A program made the position numbers and the translations under genes. From Bacteroidota bacterium (GTDB taxonomy: Bacteria; Bacteroidota; Bacteroidia; NORP154), in contig NVRZ01000126.1 of assembly GCA_002401055.1 (NCBI GenBank), positions 1-8,299 on the forward strand: a DNA stretch of 8,299 nt. Direction: 5' to 3'. Positions within the stretch are counted from its first letter, which is position 1. Every line of letters starts with the position of its first letter. Under the pieces are notes generated by a model. The model worked only from the letters and a program-made list of their open reading frames with translations, searched no databases and was not told the DNA's origin. Shown piece after piece: positions 1-7,900 of this stretch.

Positions 1-3000
1 ATATACTTATTCTTGGGACGACCCTCAAACTCAGGGAACTCCTACTGCAGGTAGCCTTTGTGCTGGACCTTACACTGTCAATATTGCAGATGCCAACGGA
101 TGTTTGGCCAGTGCCTCAACGGTGGTTAACAGCCCAGCTTCTGTTTTGGTCAGCATAACATCATCTGGAGACAATGCATGTAATGGAGATTGTTTGGGCT
201 ATGCGCAATCGGTCGTTAGCGGTGGAACAGCGCCATATACTTACTTATGGAGCGATGGACAAACAAATGCGCAGGCAATAAATCTATGCGCCGGTATACA
301 CGCTATAACGGTCACCGATGGCTTTGGATGTACTGCAGATACCTCTGTTACAATTACAGAACCTCAGCCTATGGTTATTATTACCACCTCTTCAAATGTT
401 ACTTGCAATGGCTTATGTGATGGAACCATTACGACGAGTATTGGAGGCGGAACCGCACCATTTACTTATCAGTGGAATGACCCTGCCTTGCAAACAACAT
501 TTTCCGCGACGGGTCTTTGTAACGGAATTTTCGGAGTTACTGTAACGGATAACGGTGGTTGTTCAGAAAATACAAACGTAATTATAAGTCAGCCATTACC
601 TCTTGGATTGGTTGCGAATACGACTTCATCAACATGCGGATTTGCCAATGGCGGAGCCTGTGTTAATGTGGTTGGAGGTGTGGCTCCCTATGTAATTACC
701 TGGAATGACCCTGGAACAACTGTAGGAGCGTGTATTTTCAATCAGGTTGCTGGAACTTATTTCCCAATACTGGTCGACAGTAACGGATGTACATTCACTA
801 TGCCGGTAATAATAAATGACATCAGCGGACCTACTGTGGACAGCATTCAAGTTACGGATGTGGTGTGCAATGGAGACAGTAACGGAACAGCAATTGTTTT
901 TGCTTCGGCCGTCGCTCCTCCAATAACTTATTCATGGAGTTATAACTCCAATTCAATTGGAAGCACCAGTACAATATTTGGCTTGTGGGGAGGTGTTTTC
1001 AACATTGAATTAACCGATTTAAATGGATGTACATCAGGAGCCACGGTTACCATTAATGAGCCTTCGTTGCTTTCATCACAGGTAATAAATTCAAACGATG
1101 CAACTTGTAATGGAGTTTGTGATGGATGGGCAACTGTTATGGTTGGAGGTGGAACATCACCATATTCGTACATATGGACGGACGGCCAAACAACCTCAAT
1201 GGCGGTCGGCTTGTGTGCGGGCAATCACAATGTTTTTGTAACTGATGCCAATGGATGCCAAAGTATTAGCACCATATTAATAGATGAACCTACGCCTATT
1301 TTGATCGCGGATTCAATCAATGATGTAAATTGCACAAATGGCAATGACGGTTCAATTTACACTACTGTATCTGGCGGGACGCCATTTTACCTGTATTCCT
1401 GGAGCCCAAATGTTGGCAGTAACGCCTTCGTTACGAATTTAACACCTCAAAGTTATACGCTTACCGTAACGGATCTTAATGGTTGCGAGGAAGTTGCCAC
1501 ACTGACAGTTAATGAACCATTACCATTAGGCGCTGGAGGAACTGGACTTCCATCTTCCTGTGGCGAATATAATGGATCTGCTTTGGTAGTACCAAATGGA
1601 GGAACGCCGCCATACACCTATCTATGGGACGATCCGAATAACACGACAACAGACAATGTATCTGGCTTGTTAGCTAGGGATCCTTACAATGTCACTATTA
1701 CCGATGCTAATGGCTGTACCTTATCATTCTCAGTTACCGTTGGTGACCAACCCGGGCCAAACATAGATTCGATTCAAACAACGGATCTAATGTGTTTTGG
1801 AGATGCTTCAGGCTCTGCAGAAGCCTTCGGCAGTGGAGGAACTGCTCCTTTAACATATCAATGGAGTGATACGCTGAATCAGGGAGGACCAACCGGTGTT
1901 GCTAATAACTTAGATGCTGGTGGCTATATCGTGTCGCTCATTGATGGTAATGGATGTACTGATTTCCAGTCAATAATACTGATCGAACCTTCATTGTTAG
2001 AAATTACTATTACAGCCGATGACACAATATGTATTGGCGGAAGCATGGATATTTTTGCGGTAGGGAATGGAGGTACTCTTCCTTATACATATAACTGGGA
2101 CAATGCCTTGGGTAACAGCCCACTTCACACGGTAAATCCAACAGTCACCACTCAATACAATGTAACTATTGTAGATGCTAACGGATGTAGCACTGCATCA
2201 AATATGATAACTATTGAGGTTAATCCTCCATTGCAGCTAACCCCAGCCAATACATCAATTTGCCTCGGAGATATTGCTGATATTAGCGTCTCTGTAACAG
2301 GAGGAAATGGCGGGCCATACTATTACACATGGGATAATGGAGCAACGACATCAAGTCAGAACATTCCTAATATAACAAGTGACACAACGTTCTATGTCAC
2401 AATTGAAGATTATTGTTCGCCACCTGTTAACGGATCCGTTACCATTACAGTGAATCCGATTCCAGATGCCAACTTCATTGGTTATGGCGAAGGATGCGAG
2501 CCCTACGTTTTTGTTGCCCTTCCAGCCGATCCGGGAACAGTTCCAATTCAAACATGGTTATGGGATTTTGGAGATGGAAGTCCTATATCGAACGATCCAG
2601 ATTCAGTTTCACATGTTTACACAACATCAGGAGTTTATGATGTAACCCTGGTAGTTATATCGTTTAACGGTTGCATCGACACAGTTATCCAGCCTGGAAT
2701 TGCGGATGTATATGGATTGCCCACAGCAGAATTTATTATGTCACAAAACAATTTAGCAGCTGATCCAATGATTACCTCCATCCTATCACCGAATGTAGAT
2801 TTCACAAGTACATCCTCTTCTAATGTTGATTCATTGATTTGGGATTTTGGAGACCCCAATTCAGGTGCAGATAACCACAGCAATAGCCCAAATCCATCGC
2901 ACATGTACACGGATACTGGAACCTACGTGGTAACATTAATAGTATTTACCGAAGATCCAGGCCGCTGTCCTGACACTGTGCAGCACATCGTTGTGATTGA

Positions 3001-3307
3001 AGGTGAATATATTCTATTCGCGCCCAGCGCGTTCACACCAAATGGTGACTTTGATAACGATTACTTCATGCCAAAAGGCTTGGGGGTAGATGGGGAAGAA
3101 TTTGAAATGTACATATACAATCGATGGGGAGATTTAATTGACAAGGTTAAGGGAGTGTGGGGTGACGATCCAACTCTTGGTTGGGATGGCCATGCTAATG
3201 AGGGCAAGAAAATTGCTCAGAACGATGTTTACGTGTGGCTGATTAGAACTCAAGATTATTACGGAGTAGATCACGAGTACATCGGGCACGTTACCTTACT
3301 TCGATAA
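1..3307 (+). CDS. SprB-repeat giant surface adhesin with T9SS type B C-terminal domain (5' partial)
   Basis: The frame is open from base 2 to the TAA at 3305-3307, and the first in-window codons already lie inside a repeat module, so the true start is upstream. A TTG at 104 is internal. The visible part is about 1101 residues. About ten SprB/Ig-like modules come first, each with a C-x-G-x-C/D-G motif, a GGT-x-PYTY-x-W core and a VTD-x-NGC end. An Ig-like module (about 2220-2458) and two PKD domains follow (about 2465-2710 and 2720-3000, with WDFGDGS at 2561-2580 and WDFGD near 2840). Last is a CHU_C/gliding-motility C-terminal domain (about 3010-3304) with FTPNGD, YNRWG and GWDG motifs. By family knowledge such proteins cross the outer membrane through the T9SS and stay at the surface, as SprB does in gliding Flavobacterium. 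Adhesion or gliding function is inferred. Paired cysteines suggest a disulfide-stabilised fibre. It converges on the next gene. Confidence 0.93.
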   Translation, partial: YTYSWDDPQTQGTPTAGSLCAGPYTVNIADANGCLASASTVVNSPASVLVSITSSGDNACNGDCLGYAQSVVSGGTAPYTYLWSDGQTNAQAINLCAGIHAITVTDGFGCTADTSVTITEPQPMVIITTSSNVTCNGLCDGTITTSIGGGTAPFTYQWNDPALQTTFSATGLCNGIFGVTVTDNGGCSENTNVIISQPLPLGLVANTTSSTCGFANGGACVNVVGGVAPYVITWNDPGTTVGACIFNQVAGTYFPILVDSNGCTFTMPVIINDISGPTVDSIQVTDVVCNGDSNGTAIVFASAVAPPITYSWSYNSNSIGSTSTIFGLWGGVFNIELTDLNGCTSGATVTINEPSLLSSQVINSNDATCNGVCDGWATVMVGGGTSPYSYIWTDGQTTSMAVGLCAGNHNVFVTDANGCQSISTILIDEPTPILIADSINDVNCTNGNDGSIYTTVSGGTPFYLYSWSPNVGSNAFVTNLTPQSYTLTVTDLNGCEEVATLTVNEPLPLGAGGTGLPSSCGEYNGSALVVPNGGTPPYTYLWDDPNNTTTDNVSGLLARDPYNVTITDANGCTLSFSVTVGDQPGPNIDSIQTTDLMCFGDASGSAEAFGSGGTAPLTYQWSDTLNQGGPTGVANNLDAGGYIVSLIDGNGCTDFQSIILIEPSLLEITITADDTICIGGSMDIFAVGNGGTLPYTYNWDNALGNSPLHTVNPTVTTQYNVTIVDANGCSTASNMITIEVNPPLQLTPANTSICLGDIADISVSVTGGNGGPYYYTWDNGATTSSQNIPNITSDTTFYVTIEDYCSPPVNGSVTITVNPIPDANFIGYGEGCEPYVFVALPADPGTVPIQTWLWDFGDGSPISNDPDSVSHVYTTSGVYDVTLVVISFNGCIDTVIQPGIADVYGLPTAEFIMSQNNLAADPMITSILSPNVDFTSTSSSNVDSLIWDFGDPNSGADNHSNSPNPSHMYTDTGTYVVTLIVFTEDPGRCPDTVQHIVVIEGEYILFAPSAFTPNGDFDNDYFMPKGLGVDGEEFEMYIYNRWGDLIDKVKGVWGDDPTLGWDGHANEGKKIAQNDVYVWLIRTQDYYGVDHEYIGHVTLLR
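2..2188 (+). repeat. Tandem SprB-like coding modules with a four-module, 927-base super-period
   Basis: Modules of about 76-78 codons end at VTD-x-NGC-like motifs whose Cys codons lie at 101, 329, 560, 788, 1028, 1256, 1484, 1715, 1955 and 2186. Module starts match four positions apart. SP at 131 matches EPSLL at 1058 and again EPSLL at 1985. EPQPM at 359 matches EPTPI at 1286. PLPLG at 593 matches PLPLG at 1517. GPTVDSIQ at 827 matches GPNIDSIQ at 1754. The offsets are 927, 927, 924 and 927 bases. Nucleotide identity between copies looks modest, so the duplication is old and held by protein selection. The last modules (after about 2000) drift to an Ig-like form. Confidence 0.85.
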
Positions 3308-3319
3308 CTTCAGTGAAGT
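3307..3319. terminator. Small palindrome between convergent stop codons, possible weak bidirectional terminator
   Basis: ACTTC-AGT-GAAGT is a perfect 5-base-pair stem with a 3-base loop. It sits in the 17-base gap between the convergent stop codons and overlaps the last A of the upstream stop. The stem is short, AT-rich and lacks a clear T-tract on either side, so terminator function is only a guess from its position. Confidence 0.3.
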
Positions 3320-3324
3320 AAATT

Positions 3325-3987
3325 CTAATTGAGCTGATTGAGGTTTTTAAGAATTGAAAACGTTCGCTCAACCTCCTTCTCATAAACGATGAAGGTGTGC
3401 TCATTGGTTGTGGATATTACCTCAATTACATTCACTCCTTCCCAGGATATTCGCTTGAGCATATAATAATAAACCCCAGGGATATTGGTGCCATCCATCA
3501 TTAATTTTATAGTTACAGAAGAAAGATTTCGAAGCTGAGTTACTTGTTCCTCCTCCTGGAATATTTGATCTGCTTCTTTAACAACCGAATCACTTAATAC
3601 AATGGTTGTCTCATATATACCTTGAGAGAAAATGTAGAAAACATTGCTCTTCTCACTCAACATATTTAGGAGCTCTATCTGCTTTGAAACCAGAGTTTTG
3701 GAGTTAAGATATGTAGTATAGTTAAGATTAGATCGAACAATAATATCACCGGTATTGTCGAACAGCTTTCGAATCTTAAGATTGATTTTAGGATTAAATC
3801 TCGGAGTAATTCGTTTAAGTGCCATGGTGATTGCCCCATCCTGTACCTCACGATTGGTTCTTTCCATAACTTCCGGCCTTATCTTACGGGCAAGTGAAGA
3901 CAAGTTTATAATACCATCTTCAATATTCTCGAGTAAGAAAGGGGAATTACTAATAATTTCTTCAACTACACTTTGTATTGTTGCCAT
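3325..3987 (-). CDS. Conserved hypothetical regulator-like protein with ACT-like C-terminal domain
   Basis: This is a 220-residue soluble protein without signal peptide or membrane segment, read from ATG at 3987 to TAG at 3325. Residues 1-62 are helical and include FLLENIEDGIINLSSLARKI, which has the look of a winged-helix or HTH segment. Residues about 95-145 carry a beta-alpha piece (NVFYIFSQGIYETTIVLSD). Residues about 155-216 have the order of an ACT domain: a beta strand (VTIKL), a N-I-P-G-V turn, a helix, G-V-N-V-I-E-V-I-S, an E-H-T-F-I-V strand and a final helix. This resembles the ligand-binding tail of aspartate kinases, but no kinase domain is present. ACT domains usually bind amino acids, so a ligand-sensing regulator is plausible. 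That role is inferred and the ligand is unknown. I recall similar short proteins across Bacteroidota, sometimes labelled aspartate kinase, but cannot search. It stands alone on its strand and converges on the adhesin gene. Confidence 0.85.
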   Translation of the reverse strand: MATIQSVVEEIISNSPFLLENIEDGIINLSSLARKIRPEVMERTNREVQDGAITMALKRITPRFNPKINLKIRKLFDNTGDIIVRSNLNYTTYLNSKTLVSKQIELLNMLSEKSNVFYIFSQGIYETTIVLSDSVVKEADQIFQEEEQVTQLRNLSSVTIKLMMDGTNIPGVYYYMLKRISWEGVNVIEVISTTNEHTFIVYEKEVERTFSILKNLNQLN

Positions 3988-4033
3988 TGTGTTAAGGTTA
4001 CAGGTGGATTTAATCTATGCTACTTAGAATGTT

Positions 4034-4041
4034 CAAAAATA
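4034..4041 (-). promoter_or_regulatory. Candidate Bacteroidota -7 box for the minus-strand ACT-like gene
   Basis: On the minus strand the sequence TATTTTTG fits the Bacteroidota -7 consensus TAnnTTTG exactly, 46 bases before the ATG at 3987. No TTG is found at the expected -33 distance, so the match may be chance in AT-rich DNA. Confidence 0.3.
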
Positions 4042-4206
4042 AACATTTAGTTAGTTTATTAATCTATAAGTTCAGTCCTGAAGAATGTTACGTAATTCAC
4101 CTTCTTTAAACCTGCCTTTTCCTATAAACATCATCTTGCAAATACTTGCTAACTTTATACTTAATCAAGATTCGGGATAAGGCTAAAATTCGTATCCGAC
4201 TATCAA

Positions 4207-4343
4207 CGAATTACGAATTTTTTCGAATATACGAATTGGTTATTTCACATAATCACCCGGTCAAAACTGGAAACCTTAGATGATGTATGAAAAAATAATT
4301 CACGTCCATTTTAAATTCCAACATTCGTATATTTCGTAATTCG
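4207..4343. repeat. Ordered inverted repeat built of CGAAT/ATTCG words around an 86-base loop
   Basis: The left arm contains CGAATTACGAA (4207-4217) and ATATACGAAT (4227-4236). The right arm contains their exact reverse complements in reversed order: ATTCGTATAT (4323-4332) directly followed by TTCGTAATTCG (4333-4343). This can fold into a 21-base-pair stem with a 9-base bulge on the left (4218-4226) and a loop of 4237-4322. Further ATTCG words occur at 4170, 4188, 4348 and 4354. The right arm ends about 30 bases before the ATG of the barrel gene, so it may be in that gene's 5' untranslated region. It could be a dispersed palindromic intergenic element, a MITE-like remnant or an RNA structure. 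Confidence 0.65.
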
Positions 4344-4373
4344 CAAATTCGATATTCGTAGATTTTTACAAGT

Positions 4374-4952
4374 ATGCAAAGATTTAAAAACATCCTTTCA
4401 GGGGTCTTCATGCTCGTTTCAACTCTTTGCACTGCTCAGGAATATATAAATGACAGTGCAGTTGACTCTATCAAAGCTGAGCAAGAAAAAAAGTTTGATT
4501 GGGACAAAGTATATGCTGGAGGAGGATTGGGTTTTCAGTTTGGCAACTACACATTCATTGACATTGCCCCTGTATTCGGATATAGAATTAATCCTGATTT
4601 CTCGGTCGGTGTTGGAATAACTTATAAGTACTTTCAAGACAATAGTTATAAGGACTACAAAACTCACATATATGGAGGAAGTATATTTGGTAATTACATA
4701 TTTTTCAAAAACTTCTTTGCCCATCTAGAGTTCGAACTAATAAATTTAGATGTAATCGTTTTGGACTTGAATGGAAATGTATCCAGCAAAGAACGACGCG
4801 ATCTTAATTATTTCTGGATAGGAGGAGGCTATCGGCAGCCGGTAGGTGAAAATTCATTCCTAGTATTGACTCTCTTATATAACGTATTGGATACTAAAGG
4901 TTTTTTCTATCCAAATCCTATATACAGAATCGGATTTAATATTGGATTGTAG
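4374..4952 (+). CDS. Small outer-membrane beta-barrel protein
   Basis: The product is 192 residues. A typical Bacteroidota signal peptide runs from residue 1 to about 21, with a hydrophobic core GVFMLVSTLCTA and likely cleavage before Q22. A short charged linker follows (about 22-45, rich in D, E and K). The rest is alternating aromatic/glycine beta strands, roughly at 46-60, 62-72, 76-87, 96-109, 113-126, 145-154, 161-172 and 182-192. That count suits an eight-stranded barrel of the OmpA/OmpW-like size class, ending in the hydrophobic strand YRIGFNIGL. ATG 4374 is the only start after the in-frame TAG at 4359. No Shine-Dalgarno is seen, as is usual in this phylum. It lies 40 bases before the amidase gene but probably not in an operon with it, because a separate promoter fits in the gap. 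No specific transport or enzymatic role can be read from the sequence. Confidence 0.88.
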   Translation: MQRFKNILSGVFMLVSTLCTAQEYINDSAVDSIKAEQEKKFDWDKVYAGGGLGFQFGNYTFIDIAPVFGYRINPDFSVGVGITYKYFQDNSYKDYKTHIYGGSIFGNYIFFKNFFAHLEFELINLDVIVLDLNGNVSSKERRDLNYFWIGGGYRQPVGENSFLVLTLLYNVLDTKGFFYPNPIYRIGFNIGL

Positions 4953-4977
4953 TATACAGCCAGTATTTATACCTTCG
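4947..4977 (+). promoter_or_regulatory. Candidate Bacteroidota promoter (TTG-N20-TACCTTCG) of the amidase gene
   Basis: TTG at 4947-4949 and TACCTTCG at 4970-4977 are 20 bases apart. They match the -33/-7 pattern TTG/TAnnTTTG known for Bacteroidota sigma factors, with one mismatch in the -7 box. The predicted transcript would begin about 10 bases before ATG 4993. The -33 element overlaps the last codon of the barrel gene. Confidence 0.45.
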
Positions 4978-4992
4978 CGTATCATTTCCCCC

Positions 4993-7900
4993 ATGATGCA
5001 AAAATCATTATTGAGTATTCTATTTGGCTTGCTGGCCTGCGCATGTGTGGGCCAAACCACCGGAAACAACAGTTACCAGCTGTTTTTCAAAACAGCTTAC
5101 CAGCAACACAAGAGCATACCAGTAGGCGTTTTAGAGGCGATATCATACTCCAAAACTCGTTTTAAAAACATCAACCCAATCACGGATGCAGAATCCTGTA
5201 CCGGCTTGCCACTTTACACCGGTGTAATGGGATTAATAAAAGATGGAAAAGGCTACTTTAAAAATACGCTCTCTTTAATTTCTGCAAAATCAGGAATATC
5301 AAAAGCTGATATAGTATTAGATCCGGAGAAGGCCATTTTTGCCTATGCGAAAGCTTTCGCAGTGGTGCAAGTTGAATTGGGTATTCAAAGCAAATTTATT
5401 GAAAACAATATTGCCGTTTTAAAGTATTTAAGTGAACTACCTGATAGTAGTAATGGCCAAAGATTTGCTTTAGATGCAGAAATTTATTCAATTTTGATGT
5501 TGATGAATAATGCGAGTTTCATGGGTGGACTAGGCTATAAAAGTGGAAAGACGCAACTAAAAAAGGTATTTGGCAAAGTAAATTTGAAAGTCCTGTCTGC
5601 GAGCAAGATTACTTTTTCATCAAAGAAAATTCAAGGTAACGGCAATACTTATCAGTCGAAAGTTCAGAAGCTTTGTTTGGATTACCCAACTGCAATTTGG
5701 ACCGCCGCCGATCCTTCAAATTACTCATCTAGAAGTGGTACGCCAGTTTCTGCTGTAACCATTCATACAGTTCAGGGGTCCTATGCGGGCTGTATCTCCT
5801 GGTTCCAAAACCCAAGTGCCAATGTATCTGCTCATTATGTGCTAAGATCTTCAGATGGACAAGTAACGCAAATGGTATGTGAAGTCGACAAAGCCTGGCA
5901 CGTGGGTTCAGAAAATCCATATACTATTGGGCTTGAACATGAAGGCTATGTAAACGATCCGGCCTGGTACACGGTTGCCATGTACACAAGTTCAGCTGAT
6001 GTGTGCAGAGATATTGCAAGCAGTGGATATGGAATTGATCCGATAAGAACAGCATTCTGGCCATGGACAGCTACTACCCATTACAACGCATCAAGCATTC
6101 CAGGATCTTGTACAAGAATAAAGGGGCATCAGCACTACCCCAACCAAAGCCACGTTGATCCAGGGGACAACTGGGATTGGGATTACTATTATAAGCTTAT
6201 CAATGATCCTCCTCCCACGATAACGGAAACCACTTGCACCAGTTCCTTTTACGATTCGGGTGGAAGCGGCGCTAACTATGGTGACGATGAGCGAAGCTTG
6301 ACTATTATTGCCCCAACCAACGCTTCCAGTGTTACCCTCACATTTTCCGCCTTTGACCTGGAATCAACCTGGGACTACCTGTATATATACGACGGAAATT
6401 CTGTGTGGGCACCACTTATCGGTTATTACACAGGAACAAATAATCCCGGAACAATAACATCAAGCGGAGGTTCAATGGCTGTAGAATTCAGATCGGACTG
6501 CTCTACCAACAATGCAGGATGGGAAGCAACCTGGACCTGCGTTACAACGGCCAATACCCCCATTAATCTTACTACCGATGCCTCTGGTTGCTCTAACAGC
6601 AACTACGCAATCAACCTTTCATGGGCCAACGCCGATTCTGGCTGGTGGGTTGACGTTTCATTGGATGCTTCTTTTGCAACTTATTGGAACAAACCAGTTG
6701 ACTGGCTCACAACAACAACTTGCCCAACAAGTTTTCAAGATCCATTCAGCTTAGGTGCTTTAACACTTGAGCCTGATTCTGTTTATTATTGGCGTATCTG
6801 GGATGGAACATCTTGGGTAAATGGACCAAGTTTTTCAATTCCTTTTTGTCCTGATGTAACCCCTCCAACTACCAGCATTAGCAATCCAAATACTTGGGAA
6901 ACAACGGATTTCACAGCTACATTTACCGATAAAGATATCGGAGGAAGCTTAATGGATACTGTATTTTACCAGGTGCTGGATTTTGATGGAACAGAATGGA
7001 GAGCAAACAATGGAAACGGTTTTTACAATGATAATTTTGACAATGCAATCCATTCAGAATGGACGGTGTCTACAGGAGTCTGGGCCATCAATGGCGGATA
7101 TATTAACCAAAGTGATGAAGGAATAAACCAAACCAATATCTACACTTCCCTCACACAAACGAACGCCGAAATCTATTTATATCATTGGGAAGCCAACACT
7201 CAATCTGGTGCAAGTTCCAGCAGGAGGCAAGGCCTGCACTTTTTCTCTGACAACGGTGCGCTACCAAACGGCGGTAATGGTTACTTTGTTTATTTCCGTG
7301 CAGACAATAATAGATGCCAGATATATAAAGTCACATCAGATGTATGGACTCTCGAACTCGATACAGCATTGGTGGTGAATGAAAATACATGGTATGATTA
7401 CAAAATACTTTTTGATCCTACCACTGGCTCAATCAAAACCTATCAGGACAATATTTTCGTAGGAGAATGGATTGATAGTTCGCCATATACCTCAGGAAAT
7501 GCTGCATTTTTAAGAACTGGAAATGCGAATGTGCTTTTCAATGATCTAAAAGTTTACCATGCAAGAACCAGTATGGAAACAATATTAATTGGGCCAGCTG
7601 CAACGAATGATGTGCGTTATCAAAATCCGAATCCGTCAACACCATCCTGTAGGATAAAATCTATAGTTAAAGACAACGCTGAGAATTGGTCGGCGCTTGC
7701 TACACTTAATGTAAACATCGATTGGACGCCTCCATCTGATGTAACGGTGAGCGACGGCCTTACAACTGATGTAGATACAATTTGCACCACTACTGAACTT
7801 TCTGCCAACTGGACTGTCTCCACAGATACGCAATCAGGGGTAGTTAGGTATTGGTATGCAATCGGCACCACGCCTGGAGGAACGGATATTATCAATTGGC

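Larger units (their letters stand above)
3988..4373. other. Intergenic region between divergent genes, non-coding
   Basis: This 386-base AT-rich gap separates the minus-strand ACT-like gene from the plus-strand barrel gene, so it must hold both promoters. No convincing ORF lies here; the frame open on the plus strand across 3755-4027 shadows the minus-strand gene. The left part (3988-4165) shows only the candidate minus-strand -7 box and a lone TAACTTTA at 4150-4157 without a well-placed TTG. A weak bulged stem pairs 4172-4179 with 4193-4199. The right part (4188-4361) is dominated by CGAAT/ATTCG words, described separately. Confidence 0.7.

Noticed and set aside
104..106. TTG as the start codon of the adhesin
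   Set aside because: The frame is open back to base 2 and encodes the rest of the same repeat module (YTYSW, LCAGPY, ADANGC), so this TTG is an internal Leu codon.
2..2188. Tandem DNA repeats of a mobile element or phase-variable microsatellite
   Set aside because: The periodicity is at protein-module level with diverged codons; no short identical DNA repeat was seen that could slip.
3755..4027. Plus-strand 90-codon open frame across the start of the minus-strand gene
   Set aside because: It lies antisense to the better supported 220-residue gene, has no signature of its own and runs into the intergenic gap.
4188..4361. CRISPR array from repeated CGAAT words
   Set aside because: The words are only 5-11 bases, irregularly spaced and present in both orientations; there are no uniform spacers and no cas genes.
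5729..5920. Minus-strand 63-codon open frame
   Set aside because: It is antisense to the amidase_2 catalytic domain, whose zinc-ligand spacing shows the plus-strand frame is the coding one.
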